Of a DNA stretch of 64,000 bases, positions 26,598 to 35,679 are shown piece after piece. The notes beneath the pieces were generated by a model, which was not told the DNA's origin, ran no database searches, and worked only from the letters and a program-made list of their open reading frames with translations. The first letter of the stretch is position 1. Each line of letters starts with the position of its first letter. Position numbers and translations under genes: made by a program. The DNA comes from Bordetella parapertussis (lineage in GTDB: Bacteria; Pseudomonadota; Gammaproteobacteria; Burkholderiales; Burkholderiaceae_C), in the NCBI GenBank assembly GCA_945870575.1, contig CAMBSK010000012.1:1-64000 (forward strand). The letters run 5' to 3'.

Positions 26598-27590
26598 TTA
26601 CCGCATCAACACCTCAGCCTGCTTTGTGATTCGCTCGATCAGTTCAATAGCAGAAGGCGCATCCCGCAGCAAACCTACTGCTTCGCCAACGGTCACATGG
26701 GCACGCTTAAAGTCTTGCGCCGCCACCCCGGCGTCATAGTCGGCGCGGGCTGCATCTGGCGCTGCACGCAATTCATTCACATGCGTTTCCCATTCACGGT
26801 GTAATCCGTTACGCAGCGCGCGAAAGTCAAATTCGGGCGGCCAGTTTTTGCGCCGCAACACATCAAACACCGAAGAGCGCGCCGTCTCATCCCCGTTCGC
26901 TTGTAATGCTGCCGCCACCGCCCCGCTGGATGCCAAACTCTCGGCACTCGCCCACAAACGCGTACCCATCAACACGCCGTCAGCACCCAGCATCAGCGCC
27001 GCCGCCAGTCCACGCCCGTCTGCGATACCGCCGGCTGCCAGCAGCAGGGTGGATGGCGATTGCGCCGCCAACCCATCCGCCATTTCGGGCACCAGGCTGA
27101 AGGTGGCGCGCCCTTGCAAACCATGCATGCCGTGGCCACCGGCTTCAGCGCCTTGCGCCACGATGACTGCCGCGCCTGCTTCTAAACACGGAGGCAATTG
27201 TTCGAGCCGTTGGATCTGGCAAATCAAGGGCACACCGCGTTTGGCAATGCGTGCCGCAAAAGGCCGCGGGTCACCAAAAGACAACATCAGCGCCGCCGGT
27301 GCGTGTGGCTGGTCCAGCAGCCAGTCCAATGCACTTGCGTCTTCAGCCAGCTTCCATGTAATAAAGCCGCAGCCTATGCGATTGAGCGCGGGCGCATCAT
27401 CTTGAAGTAACTGCAATGCCAGCGCATGCTGGGTTTGCAGCCAAGGCAGTTCGCCGTAACCGCCGCCCAACAACCCCAGTGCGCCTGCTTGTGCGCACGC
27501 GGCCGCAAGTGCGCCGCCCGATGCATGCGCCATGGGGGCCAGCGCAATAGGTGTGGTCAGCTGAAAGTGATGTGAGAAACGCGAGGTCAT
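26598..27590 (-). CDS. Nitronate monooxygenase/NAD(P)H-dependent flavin oxidoreductase family
   Basis: The 330-residue protein is an FMN-binding TIM barrel. Landmarks are PIALAPMAHASGG at the start, VIVAQGAEAGGHGMHG (about 142-157, the family's phosphate and active-site His motif) and LLLAAGGIADGRGLAAALMLGADGVLMGT for the second FMN phosphate site. Members oxidise alkyl nitronates or act as quinone/enoyl oxidoreductases; the substrate is not fixed by sequence. The stop sits next to a RAYT-type motif. It lies alone between alr and the beta-lactamase-like gene, with a weak ribosome site. Confidence 0.85.
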   Translation of the reverse strand: MTSRFSHHFQLTTPIALAPMAHASGGALAAACAQAGALGLLGGGYGELPWLQTQHALALQLLQDDAPALNRIGCGFITWKLAEDASALDWLLDQPHAPAALMLSFGDPRPFAARIAKRGVPLICQIQRLEQLPPCLEAGAAVIVAQGAEAGGHGMHGLQGRATFSLVPEMADGLAAQSPSTLLLAAGGIADGRGLAAALMLGADGVLMGTRLWASAESLASSGAVAAALQANGDETARSSVFDVLRRKNWPPEFDFRALRNGLHREWETHVNELRAAPDAARADYDAGVAAQDFKRAHVTVGEAVGLLRDAPSAIELIERITKQAEVLMR

Positions 27591-27616
27591 GAACGGTGCA
27601 CCGCTTAAAACTGGTC

Positions 27617-27634
27617 AGCCACCTTGCGGTGGCT
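27617..27634 (-). terminator. Possible terminator hairpin after the beta-lactamase-like gene
   Basis: AGCCACC-TTGC-GGTGGCT forms a seven-base-pair stem 69 bases past the stop of the hydrolase gene. On that strand a TTTT tract appears only 7 bases after the stem, so it is a weak candidate. Confidence 0.35.
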
Positions 27635-27702
27635 GTGGCTTAGCCATGGAAAACAAAGGTGAAGCGCAGCAGAGGAGGGTTGCCGCGCATGAGGCCTTTG
27701 GC

Positions 27703-29082
27703 TCAATCGATCAGCGCCTGTGCCACCAGCGTCTTCAGCATGCGACGGTAATACGCACGGGTCGGGCCGGGCGACTGCGACATGAATACGCCGCAGAGTT
27801 GCTCTTTGGGGTCTGCCCAGAAATACGTGCCCGCATAGCCCGCCCACATGAACTCGCCCGCGCTGCCGTGCACCGGCGCAATGCCGTCGCCCTGGCGCAC
27901 CAAAAAACCCAGGCCGAAGGTGTAACCGGGGGACCCGAAAAGCAACTGGCCCGGGCTGACCGGTGTGGCAATGGCAGTACCCAAATGATCCGACGTCATC
28001 AACTGCACGGTCGAGCGCGACAGAATGCGCGCGCCGTCGAGTTGGCCGCCGTTCAACATGGCCTGGCAAAAGCGCAAATAGTCCGGCGCGGTGCTGACGC
28101 CGCCCGCGCCGCCCGAGTCATTGCCCGGGGTTTGGCTGACATCGATCAACTTGTTCGGTACGCCGGTAGCCGGGTCGGCGGCAAACGGCTCAGCCACACG
28201 GCCTGCGTTGGCGGTTGGCACGGTAAAGCCGGTCTCTTGCATTTTCAAAGGCTTGAACAAACGCTCTTGCATGAAATCGTTGAGCCGCTGACCGGTGACG
28301 GCTTCGATGACTCGGCCTTGTATGTCCACCGACAAACTGTATTCCCAGGTAGTTCCGGGTTGCTGCGCCAGCGGGGCTTTGCCCAGGCGCTCGGCCATCT
28401 CGGTGCCGCTGAGGTTGCGGGCGTCAAAGTCGCGCGCGCTGATGTAGACCCCGGCGTCGGTGTAAGCCTGTTTGACCAGGGTGTTTTTGGTCAGCTCGCC
28501 ATAGGTGAGGCCCGATGTGTGGCGCAGCAAGTCCTGGATGGTTGGCTCTTTGTTGGCAGGCACCAGTTTGAAGCTGACACCGTTGTAGAGCGGGTCTAAA
28601 GCCGCGACGCTGACCATGGGGTTTTTGAACGCAGGCAGGTGTTTGGACACCGGGTCGGCGAGTTGCACTTTGCCGTCTTCGACCAGCATCATCAGTGCCA
28701 CCGATACCAGCGGCTTGGTCATGGAGTAAATGCGAAACACCGAATCGGGTTGCATGGGTGCGTTGGCTGCGTTGTTCAAACTACCAAAGGCCTTGCTGTA
28801 GACCAGCTTGCCTTTGCGCGCCACCATCACCACCGCGCCGGGCATTTTGCGCGCGTCAATATCCGCTTGGAAATTGCGCGTGATTTTCTCCAGGCGCTGC
28901 GTAGACATACCGACCGACTCGGGGCTTGCAACGGGCAGGCCTTGCGACCAGGTCAGACCGGCGTGCAACAGCGCGGCAGCGGCCAGCAGTGACAAACGGC
29001 CGCTCGAATGGCCTGGGCACAAACCGCTGCAGGCAGACAAAGACACAACCGCAGCGCGGCCAGAGGATGAAAAATCAGACAC
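27703..29082 (-). CDS. Exported serine beta-lactamase-like hydrolase (class C fold)
   Basis: The 459-residue protein belongs to the beta-lactamase/esterase EstB/penicillin-binding group. After an N-terminal secretion region (hydrophobic LSLLAAAALLHAGLTWSQG, about 34-52) it has the nucleophile motif SMTK (S-x-x-K), a YSLS segment at the place of the YxN motif, and HTSGLTYG. Lacking a clear YxN Asn, it may be an esterase or peptidase rather than a true beta-lactamase. The start is GTG at 29082, preceded by AGGAGA and placed 2 bases after the ampG stop, which indicates coupling; an in-frame ATG farther up lies inside ampG. Pairing with AmpG suggests a role in cell-wall fragment handling. Confidence 0.82.
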   Translation of the reverse strand: MSDFSSSGRAAVVSLSACSGLCPGHSSGRLSLLAAAALLHAGLTWSQGLPVASPESVGMSTQRLEKITRNFQADIDARKMPGAVVMVARKGKLVYSKAFGSLNNAANAPMQPDSVFRIYSMTKPLVSVALMMLVEDGKVQLADPVSKHLPAFKNPMVSVAALDPLYNGVSFKLVPANKEPTIQDLLRHTSGLTYGELTKNTLVKQAYTDAGVYISARDFDARNLSGTEMAERLGKAPLAQQPGTTWEYSLSVDIQGRVIEAVTGQRLNDFMQERLFKPLKMQETGFTVPTANAGRVAEPFAADPATGVPNKLIDVSQTPGNDSGGAGGVSTAPDYLRFCQAMLNGGQLDGARILSRSTVQLMTSDHLGTAIATPVSPGQLLFGSPGYTFGLGFLVRQGDGIAPVHGSAGEFMWAGYAGTYFWADPKEQLCGVFMSQSPGPTRAYYRRMLKTLVAQALID

Positions 29083-29084
29083 GG

Positions 29085-30419
29085 TCAATCTCCTGAAGAA
29101 TGAAAACGACTGGCCAACCAGACCAGCAACAGCACCGGCACACCGAGCATGGCGGTGCCGGTGAAAAACCACGCATAACCCGCAGCGTCCACCGCCACGC
29201 CAGAAAACCCAGCCAAAAACTTCGGCAACAACAACATCAGCGAACTGAACAAAGCGTACTGCGTGGCTGAATACTGCACATTGGTGAGCGACGACAAATA
29301 CGCAATAAAAGCCGCCGAAGCAATGCCGCTGACCAGGTTGTCCGCCGACACCACAGCGATCAAAGCGTACACGTCATAGCCGTGCAGCGCCAGCCAGGCA
29401 AACAGCAGGTTGGTGGCCGCGCTCAGCACCGCGCCAATCATCAACACTTTCATCACGCCCCAGCGCAACACCATGGCCCCGCCGATGAAAGCGCCGACCA
29501 AAGTCATGACCACGCCGTAGAGTTTGGTCACCGTGGCCACCTCCTCTTTGCTGTAACCCATGTCCACATAAAACGGATTGGCCATGATGCCCATAACGAT
29601 GTCGCTGATGCGGTAAGTGGCGATGAGCGCCAGCAACAACACCGCATGCCAGCGGTAACGTCTGATGAACTCGCCAAAGGGTGCGATGACGGCCACTTGC
29701 AGCCATTGCCGCAGTCCATGTGCAGGCGGTAAGTCCACATGCGCTGGTTCTTTCGAAAACAACACGGTGACCATGCCGACAGCCATAGACACCGCCATGG
29801 CGACATAAGCCACGGCCCACGCGTTGTCTTGGTAAGTGCCGGTCGGTAAACCGCCGGTCTCGGCTTTGGCGGCGATCCAAAACACCCCGGCCCCCGCCCA
29901 GATCATGGCCAGGCGGTAACCGGTCTGGTAGCTGGCCGCCAGCACCGCTTGCAAACGCGCTTGCGCAGACTCGATGCGAAATGCGTCCAGCGCAATGTCT
30001 TGCGTGGCCGAACCGAAGGCGGTCAAAAGCGCAAAACCGACCAGTGGCGTCAAAGAGGCCTGTGGGTTGCTGGCGGCCATGCCCAGCAATCCCGCGATGA
30101 CGCAGCATTGGGCCAACAGTAACCAACTGCGGCGACGACCTAGCAAAGGCGTTAAGAGCGGCACAGGCAGGCGGTCCACCAACGGCGCCCAGGCCCATTT
30201 AAAACCGTAGGCCAGCCCGACCCAGCTGAGAAACCCTATGGTGGCGCGGTCAATGCCGGCTTCACGCAAACGAAAACTCAGTGTGCCCAGCACCAGCAAC
30301 AATGGCAGACCAGCGGCAAAACCCAGCGCCAGCATGCGCAAGCTGTTGGGGCTGAGGTAAATCATCATGGAATCCGCCCAGCGCAAAGGCGTGGACTTGT
30401 CAGTTGAGGTATCGTTCAT
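29085..30419 (-). CDS. ampG: AmpG-family muropeptide permease
   Basis: AmpG imports anhydromuropeptides for peptidoglycan recycling and, in species with AmpR/AmpC, beta-lactamase induction. The 444-residue MFS protein has about 12 hydrophobic helices; LREAGIDRATIGFLSWVGL, YGFKWAWAPLVDRLP and GSATQDIALDAFRIE are hallmark segments of the family. The downstream beta-lactamase-like gene is coupled to it. Together with MurU elsewhere in the window this suggests an active recycling pathway. The peptidase gene upstream is divergent, with starts about 38 bases apart. Confidence 0.9.
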   Translation of the reverse strand: MNDTSTDKSTPLRWADSMMIYLSPNSLRMLALGFAAGLPLLLVLGTLSFRLREAGIDRATIGFLSWVGLAYGFKWAWAPLVDRLPVPLLTPLLGRRRSWLLLAQCCVIAGLLGMAASNPQASLTPLVGFALLTAFGSATQDIALDAFRIESAQARLQAVLAASYQTGYRLAMIWAGAGVFWIAAKAETGGLPTGTYQDNAWAVAYVAMAVSMAVGMVTVLFSKEPAHVDLPPAHGLRQWLQVAVIAPFGEFIRRYRWHAVLLLALIATYRISDIVMGIMANPFYVDMGYSKEEVATVTKLYGVVMTLVGAFIGGAMVLRWGVMKVLMIGAVLSAATNLLFAWLALHGYDVYALIAVVSADNLVSGIASAAFIAYLSSLTNVQYSATQYALFSSLMLLLPKFLAGFSGVAVDAAGYAWFFTGTAMLGVPVLLLVWLASRFHSSGD

Positions 30420-30457
30420 GGTTGTGTATTGTGCGACCCTCAGGAAACCTACCTGCC

Positions 30458-31294
30458 ATGCTGTCTAAACGTCAATTTATTCACCGGTGCGCCGGTTGCG
30501 CTGCCGGCTTGTTCACCACTTCGCTGCTGGCGCGCGATGGCGTGGAAGTCGGTAAAACCTCGGCCTTCGCCAACCTGGTGCCGGCTGCCCAGTTAGAGGG
30601 ATCAGCCGGCCAGCAATATGCGCAAATGTTGAAGCAGGCGCGTGAGAAAAACGAACTCGGCCCGGACAACCATCCCGAGGTCATCCGCTTGCGGGCGATT
30701 GCGCAAAAACTGATTCCATTCAGCTACGAATGGAACCCGCGTGCCCGTGACTGGAAATGGGAAATCAATTTGATCGGCTTGGCGCAAATCAATGCGTTTT
30801 GCATGCCCGGCGGCAAGATTGTTTTCTACCACGGCATTCTGGACAAACTGCAACTCAACGACAACGAAGTAGCCATGGTCATGGGCCACGAAATCGCCCA
30901 CGCGCTGCGCGAACATGCGCGCGAACGCATGGGTAAGAGTGAGGCCACCAACGTGATTGCCAGCATAGGCAGCGCCCTGGCTTCGGCCTTTTTCAAGGTC
31001 GACCCCAGCCTCACTGATCAGGTGGCCAGACAAGGTGCCAATCTGCTGGGCCTTAAATTCAGCCGCGAAGACGAGACCGAGGCCGACCTGGTCGGCATGG
31101 AGTTGGCCGCACGCGCCGGCTATGACCCGCGCTCCGGCGTCAGTCTGTGGCAAAAGATGAGTGCTGCCAACAAGGGCGCCCCGCCCCAGTGGCTCAGCAC
31201 CCACCCTTCGGGCAGCAGTCGTATCAAAGAAATAGAGGCCAACCTTAACAAAGTCATGCCCTTTTACGAAAAGTCCGCTCAGGCCAAGCCTTAG
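30458..31294 (+). CDS. M48-family metallopeptidase, exported (LoiP/YcaL type)
   Basis: The 278-residue protein has HEIAH (H144, E145, H148), with the third ligand probably the Glu of DETEADLVG, the family's zinc pattern. An N-terminal export signal is present (SKRQFIHRC followed by a short hydrophobic stretch); the KRQFI pattern resembles a weak Tat motif, and a lipobox is not convincing. Homologues act in the periplasm on misfolded or damaged proteins. The ATG at 30458 has AGGAAA upstream and is preferred over an upstream in-frame ATG at 30404 that lies in the ampG start region. It is divergent from ampG. Confidence 0.85.
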   Translation: MLSKRQFIHRCAGCAAGLFTTSLLARDGVEVGKTSAFANLVPAAQLEGSAGQQYAQMLKQAREKNELGPDNHPEVIRLRAIAQKLIPFSYEWNPRARDWKWEINLIGLAQINAFCMPGGKIVFYHGILDKLQLNDNEVAMVMGHEIAHALREHARERMGKSEATNVIASIGSALASAFFKVDPSLTDQVARQGANLLGLKFSREDETEADLVGMELAARAGYDPRSGVSLWQKMSAANKGAPPQWLSTHPSGSSRIKEIEANLNKVMPFYEKSAQAKP

Positions 31295-31435
31295 CCCTGG
31301 TAGATACCCTAGGGCGAACAATCCGCATTGACAAAAAAGCATGTGTCACTAAAGTGATTCAATCGGGCGGTTCCGCCCGCCCTGACAGCCTGACCTCTTT
31401 GCCGTTGGCATGATTCTTAAGGGAGCCACGGGTAC

Positions 31436-33409
31436 ATGCTTGCACTTCAAAAAGCGCATATTCATACTGTTCTTCAGGTGGCGCAACAGCACACTCTGAA
31501 TGAGGCAGCGCTTCAGCATGATGACCTGATCCGCCAGTCCTGGCTGCGGTGTGTCCAGGACCACAAGCTAGACCCGACCCGCATGCAGGAAGCCGTCATC
31601 CTGCCGCACGAGCGCTACCGTGAACACCAGGACCAGATGGAGGGGCTGATGCATATTGCCCGCCACGGCTTGGAAAACCTATACAAACAAGTCTCGGGGC
31701 TGGGCTATGCGGTCTTGCTGACCGATGACAAGGGCGTGACCGTCGACTTCATCGGCGATCTGCAATTTGACGCCAGCTTGCGTAAAACCGGTCTGTACCT
31801 TGGCTCGGTCTGGAGCGAGCAGTTTGCCGGTACCAATGGTGTGGGCACTTGTTTGTCTACTGGAGAAAGCCTGACGGTGCACCAAGCCGACCATTTTGAT
31901 GCCATGCATATTCCACTCACCTGCACGGCCGCCCCGATTTACGGTGCCACCGGCAAGATCAAGGCGGTGCTGGACTTATCAGCCTTGCATTCACCCGAGG
32001 AAAAACAAAGCCAGCACTTCGCGTTGCAGCTGGTGCGCATGTATACCCATCAAATAGAGAACGCCTATTTTCTGAGCGAGTTCCGCAACGACTGGATATT
32101 GCGCCTGGCCAGCGGACCGCATTTTCTGGAAGTAGACCCGGAGTACCTGCTTGCGCTGAACCAGCGCGGCGAGGTCATAGGCCATAACCGGCGGGCCCAG
32201 CAGCTTTTTCAAACTCCCAGCCGACCGGTGTTACTGGGGCAGAAAGTGGACAGCTTGCTGCAACTTTCCTTGAATGAACTGGGCAATTTCACCAGCAAAA
32301 ACCAGTTTGAAAGCCAGTCGGTCACCGTCATGCAGACGCATCAGGTGTTGTCGCTGCGCGTCTCCGCTCCGGCCCATGCCAAAGCCAACGAAGTGCCGGA
32401 TAAAAACCTCAGCAAGTCGTCCCGCCCCCCCCTGCCACTCGCCGCCTTGTCCGGCGGCGACGCTGAGCTTGATAGACAGATTCAACATGCGGCCAGGTTG
32501 GCCGATTCGCCGGTTAGTTTGCTTCTCTATGGAGAAACCGGCAGCGGCAAAGAATTTTTTGCTAAGGCGATTCACCAATCTAGCGCCAGGCGTAACGGCC
32601 CGTTCATCGCCGTCAATTGCGCCGCCATCCCCGAGGGGTTGATTGAAAGCGAATTGTTCGGCTATGCCCCCGGCAGTTTTACCGGGGCCTTGGGCAAAGG
32701 AAAACGCGGCTTGATTCAACAGGCTGACCTGGGCACTTTGTTTTTAGACGAAATCGGCGACATGCCGCGCAGCTTGCAGGTGCGTTTATTGAGGGTGTTT
32801 TCTGAACAGGAAGTGTTACCGGTAGGCGCGACGCAGCCGGTCAAAGTCAGTGTGCGCCTGATTTCAGCCAGCCACCGGGACCTCATGGCCATGGTGCGCA
32901 GCGCCGAGTTCCGCGAAGATCTGTTTTACCGGCTGGCCGGTGCCCGGCTCAGTCTGCCACCCCTACGACAACGTCAGGATCTGGGCTGGGTGATAGAGCA
33001 ATTGCTGGGTCTTTACGCATTGCGCCTAGAAGGTCAGGCCACACCCCGGCTGGCGCCAGCCACCAAGGCGTTGCTGCTGAAACACGATTGGCCGGGTAAT
33101 TTGCGTGAATTGCGCAATGTCATCGAGTACGCCAGCTCCGTGGCGCGTGACACCCAGTTACAGCCCGAGGATTTACCGTCTTATTTGCTCGGCGATGCGC
33201 TGGCGCAAACCGTTGTTGCGCACTTACCTGTAGCGACAGTGGAAACCCCGGCTGGCAAAGACGAACGCGAAGTGCTGCTGGCCGCTTTGCGGCAGCGGGC
33301 GTGGAACATCAGCCTGACCGCGACCGATCTAGGCATGTCGCGCATGACTTTGTACCGCCAGATGAAGCGCTTGAGCATAGTCAACCCTAAAAACGCTGAC
33401 CAGGCTTGA
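31436..33409 (+). CDS. Sigma-54-dependent activator of AcoR type
   Basis: The 657-residue protein has an N-terminal GAF-type sensory region (about 75-215), an AAA+ domain with Walker A GETGSGKE (366-373), Walker B LFLDEIGD (435-442) and the sigma-54 contact loop as GSFTGA (413-418) instead of the usual GAFTGA, arginine-finger segment FREDLFYRL (492-500), and a C-terminal Fis-type helix-turn-helix (about 618-648). Members of this group, such as AcoR, switch on catabolic operons in response to small organic molecules. Candidate binding repeats and a -24/-12 promoter lie just downstream, before a Tat-type amidohydrolase gene, so that operon is the likely target. The effector is unknown. Confidence 0.9.
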   Translation: MLALQKAHIHTVLQVAQQHTLNEAALQHDDLIRQSWLRCVQDHKLDPTRMQEAVILPHERYREHQDQMEGLMHIARHGLENLYKQVSGLGYAVLLTDDKGVTVDFIGDLQFDASLRKTGLYLGSVWSEQFAGTNGVGTCLSTGESLTVHQADHFDAMHIPLTCTAAPIYGATGKIKAVLDLSALHSPEEKQSQHFALQLVRMYTHQIENAYFLSEFRNDWILRLASGPHFLEVDPEYLLALNQRGEVIGHNRRAQQLFQTPSRPVLLGQKVDSLLQLSLNELGNFTSKNQFESQSVTVMQTHQVLSLRVSAPAHAKANEVPDKNLSKSSRPPLPLAALSGGDAELDRQIQHAARLADSPVSLLLYGETGSGKEFFAKAIHQSSARRNGPFIAVNCAAIPEGLIESELFGYAPGSFTGALGKGKRGLIQQADLGTLFLDEIGDMPRSLQVRLLRVFSEQEVLPVGATQPVKVSVRLISASHRDLMAMVRSAEFREDLFYRLAGARLSLPPLRQRQDLGWVIEQLLGLYALRLEGQATPRLAPATKALLLKHDWPGNLRELRNVIEYASSVARDTQLQPEDLPSYLLGDALAQTVVAHLPVATVETPAGKDEREVLLAALRQRAWNISLTATDLGMSRMTLYRQMKRLSIVNPKNADQA

Positions 33410-33419
33410 CACACCGGCA

Positions 33420-33458
33420 TGTGACACGTGGTGTGACACTCGTCACTCGCGTGTGACA
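33420..33458 (+). promoter_or_regulatory. Candidate activator binding sites: three TGTGACA repeats
   Basis: TGTGACA occurs at 33420-33426, 33432-33438 and 33452-33458, right after the sigma-54 activator gene and about 50-90 bases before a -24/-12-like element. GTGAC-ACTC-GTCAC within it is palindromic. The location and pattern fit an upstream activating sequence for an AcoR-type protein (inference). Confidence 0.5.
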
Positions 33459-33504
33459 GTTGCACCGTACAAATGACCGGAATTTGTCAATAGCCAATTG
33501 TTTC

Positions 33505-33520
33505 TGACAGTCCTGTTGCA
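33505..33520 (+). promoter_or_regulatory. Candidate sigma-54 promoter (-24/-12) of the amidohydrolase operon
   Basis: TGACAGTCCTGTTGCA aligns with the sigma-54 consensus TGGCACG-N4-TTGCW with exact spacing. The -12 GC is kept, but the -24 GG reads GA, so activity may be weak. It lies 128 bases before the start of the amidohydrolase and downstream of the candidate repeats. Confidence 0.5.
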
Positions 33521-33647
33521 TTTGTTGTGGATTCACGTTCGCGTAAACACCTGTCTGTTTGGGCATATCTATTGCTGATGTTCATGAGCCCTGTGCGCTC
33601 AATGTATCGGGCCTTTTCAACTTATCAACCAAAACCAGGAGACTTTT

Positions 33648-35201
33648 ATGACGGAAAAACAGCGCCCCTTTGGCGTTTCCATGACTGAAAGAGAGTTCGA
33701 CGAGTGTTTGCATGCTGACGAAGCAGCGTTCCGCTCACCGATTCCGACTCAGATCGTGTCAAACGGCGAATACAACCCTATGCCGCAGACAGAAAAGCAA
33801 AGGCAGGTTGAGTCCCTGATCAAGGAAATTGCAGACACCGAAGCCAAGCGCCACAACACCACGCGCCGCAAGTTCCTGGCTTCAGCCTCCGGCATGGCCG
33901 CAGCTTTCCAAGCCATGAACATGGTTCACGGCGACATGTTTGCCGTCAGTGCTGCCGAGGTGAAAAACCCGGATGCCGCAGGCGACCGCAAAGCCAAATA
34001 CAAAGGCCAGTTCATTTTTGATGACCAGACCCACTTCATCCGCGATGATTTCAAAGAAGAAGGATTGCTGGGCCTGACCAAATGGGCCGAAGGCGCCAAC
34101 GTCAACCCCAACATCGGCAGCGTGCCGACCAACCTGTCGCGCTACAAGATGGACAACTACCTCAAGGAAATTTTCCTTGACAGTGACACCACCATCTCTT
34201 TGCTGTCAGGTGCACCGTTTGACGATCCTAACTGGTGGTTGCTATCTAACGACGCCATCCAAAACGCTTGCCGTGCGGTCAACAAAATGGCCGGTAGCGT
34301 GCGCATGTTGGGTCACTCCATCATCACGCCCAAGTACCCCAACTGGATGGACGAAGTCGATCGCGCTATCACCGAGTTAAAGCCCGTATCATGGAAGTCC
34401 TACACCATCGGCGATCCGTTCGGCCCGTCTAAATACGCATGGCGTCTGGACGATGAAAAGCTCATGTATCCCTTCTATGAGAAGGCTATCAAGTCCGGCA
34501 TCAACACCATTTGTATCCACAAAGGTTTGATGCCGCGTGACTATGAAAAGGCTTTTGCAGGCACATGGGAAAACGCCACCGTCGCCGACGTGGGCAAAGC
34601 CGCCAAAGACTGGCCGAAGATGAACTTTGTCATCTACCACGCTGCACTGCGCCCGTGGCTGGCCGACAAGCCTGACATGGAAATGGCCCAGTTCGAAAAG
34701 GACGGCTATATACAGTGGGCGACGGACTTGGCCCGCATTCCGCAAAAGTATGGCGTGAACAACGTCTACGCCGAAATCGGCTCCAGCTTTGCCAGCACCG
34801 CTGTCACCGACCCGCGTTTCTGCGCCGCCTTCATCGGCCAATTGGTCAACCTGATGGGCCCTGAGCGCGTGGTGTGGGGAACCGACTCGGTATGGTACGG
34901 CTCGCCTCAGTGGCAGATCGAAGCCATGCGTCGCCTGGAAATCCCTGACGACATGATGAAAAAGCAAGGCTGGAAGATCAAGCTCGGCGACGGTCGCGGT
35001 TCTGTCAAGAACAAGATCTTCGGCGAGAACTCTGCCAAGCTGTACCGTCTGGACGCGCAGAAAATCGCGGCCGACGCCAAAGCGTTCGACCACGACATGA
35101 TTGCCCAGATGAAGGCCGAGTACCTGGCCATGGGCGGCGAGCGCAGCAATGCGGCTTATGGCTACATCGCCAAGGAAGGCCGTGACGTTAAAGTCGGTTG
35201 A
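33648..35201 (+). CDS. Amidohydrolase_2-family protein with internal Tat-type motif
   Basis: The 517-residue protein resembles the amidohydrolase_2 group of TIM-barrel hydrolases and decarboxylases: DDQTHFIRDD (about 125-134) as the first metal-ligand strand, TICIHKGL and IYHAALRP as His ligands, and GTDSVWYGSPQW near the C-terminus with the catalytic Asp. A twin-arginine motif TTRRKFLAS lies at residues 71-79, followed by a weakly hydrophobic stretch. An N-terminal extension of about 70 residues before a Tat motif is unusual, but the ATG at 33648 has AGGAG 7 bases upstream. It sits behind a candidate sigma-54 promoter. Substrate unknown; an aromatic or aliphatic carboxylate or lactone is possible. 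The export claim needs testing. Confidence 0.8.
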   Translation: MTEKQRPFGVSMTEREFDECLHADEAAFRSPIPTQIVSNGEYNPMPQTEKQRQVESLIKEIADTEAKRHNTTRRKFLASASGMAAAFQAMNMVHGDMFAVSAAEVKNPDAAGDRKAKYKGQFIFDDQTHFIRDDFKEEGLLGLTKWAEGANVNPNIGSVPTNLSRYKMDNYLKEIFLDSDTTISLLSGAPFDDPNWWLLSNDAIQNACRAVNKMAGSVRMLGHSIITPKYPNWMDEVDRAITELKPVSWKSYTIGDPFGPSKYAWRLDDEKLMYPFYEKAIKSGINTICIHKGLMPRDYEKAFAGTWENATVADVGKAAKDWPKMNFVIYHAALRPWLADKPDMEMAQFEKDGYIQWATDLARIPQKYGVNNVYAEIGSSFASTAVTDPRFCAAFIGQLVNLMGPERVVWGTDSVWYGSPQWQIEAMRRLEIPDDMMKKQGWKIKLGDGRGSVKNKIFGENSAKLYRLDAQKIAADAKAFDHDMIAQMKAEYLAMGGERSNAAYGYIAKEGRDVKVG

Positions 35202-35221
35202 TTGAACTGACTTGAGCGCCG

Positions 35222-35260
35222 AGCAAGCTGTGTACTTTTGGACACAGCTTGCTTTTTTTT
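35222..35260 (+). terminator. Rho-independent terminator after the amidohydrolase
   Basis: A perfect 12-base-pair stem AGCAAGCTGTGT/ACACAGCTTGCT with an eight-base loop, followed by eight T residues, 20 bases after the stop. The small secreted peptide gene begins only 34 bases later, so it may depend on read-through or its own promoter. Confidence 0.9.
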
Positions 35261-35294
35261 ATCAAACTGATCTCTCGTGTGTGAAAGGATGGAT

Positions 35295-35576
35295 ATGAAA
35301 AAGAGCCAATGGATGACTTTCGTTATTGCTGGAGCAATGCTTTTTACCGGCCTGGTGTCTGCCGCTGAAGATGAAAAGAAATCGCGCGTCGGTACTTGCC
35401 AGGATGCGAAAAAACAGCAGGATTATTTTTGCGATATGAAAAATGCGGCAACCGATTCAATGGTGGCGCTTGGCACGGCTTGCCGCAATGCCAAAGTCAA
35501 CGTCAAGGAAGCCTGCGAAGGTGTGGTGCTGCCTGATCCAGAGTACAAGTCTTGTGCCATGGAACAAAAGTGCTGA
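35295..35576 (+). CDS. Small secreted protein with six cysteines, unknown family
   Basis: The 93-residue product starts MKKSQWMTFVIAG, has a clear signal peptide ending near LVSA|A (about residue 24), and a mature part of roughly 70 residues with six cysteines (GTCQD, YFCDM, TACRN, EACEG, KSCAM, QKC) and many charged residues. The even Cys count suggests three disulfides in the periplasm, or a c-type-like or metal-binding role. The ATG at 35295 has AGGA 6 bases upstream; another ATG lies 6 bases earlier. I do not recognise the family. It follows the Tat-type amidohydrolase and may be its periplasmic partner (inference). Confidence 0.75.
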   Translation: MKKSQWMTFVIAGAMLFTGLVSAAEDEKKSRVGTCQDAKKQQDYFCDMKNAATDSMVALGTACRNAKVNVKEACEGVVLPDPEYKSCAMEQKC

Positions 35577-35586
35577 TAGATTAATA

Positions 35587-35630
35587 AAACCGCAACCTTG
35601 ACAGTGCACGGTCTGTCTGGGTTGCGGTTT
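35587..35630. terminator. Hairpin between convergent genes, likely bidirectional terminator
   Basis: AAACCGCAACC pairs with GGTTGCGGTTT over 11 bases around a 22-base loop. It lies between the six-Cys gene (plus) and the cupin gene (minus); A and T residues at the stem ends could act as tails either way. Confidence 0.6.
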
Positions 35631-35679
35631 CCGTCACTCGCTGACGGTTTGTGCTGAGCGGCTTAAACCAACAAGCCGT

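Noticed and set aside
26359-26739. Open frame of 126 codons after alr
   Set aside because: No fold recognised, and its second half is antisense to the nitronate monooxygenase gene and passes through a RAYT-type motif.
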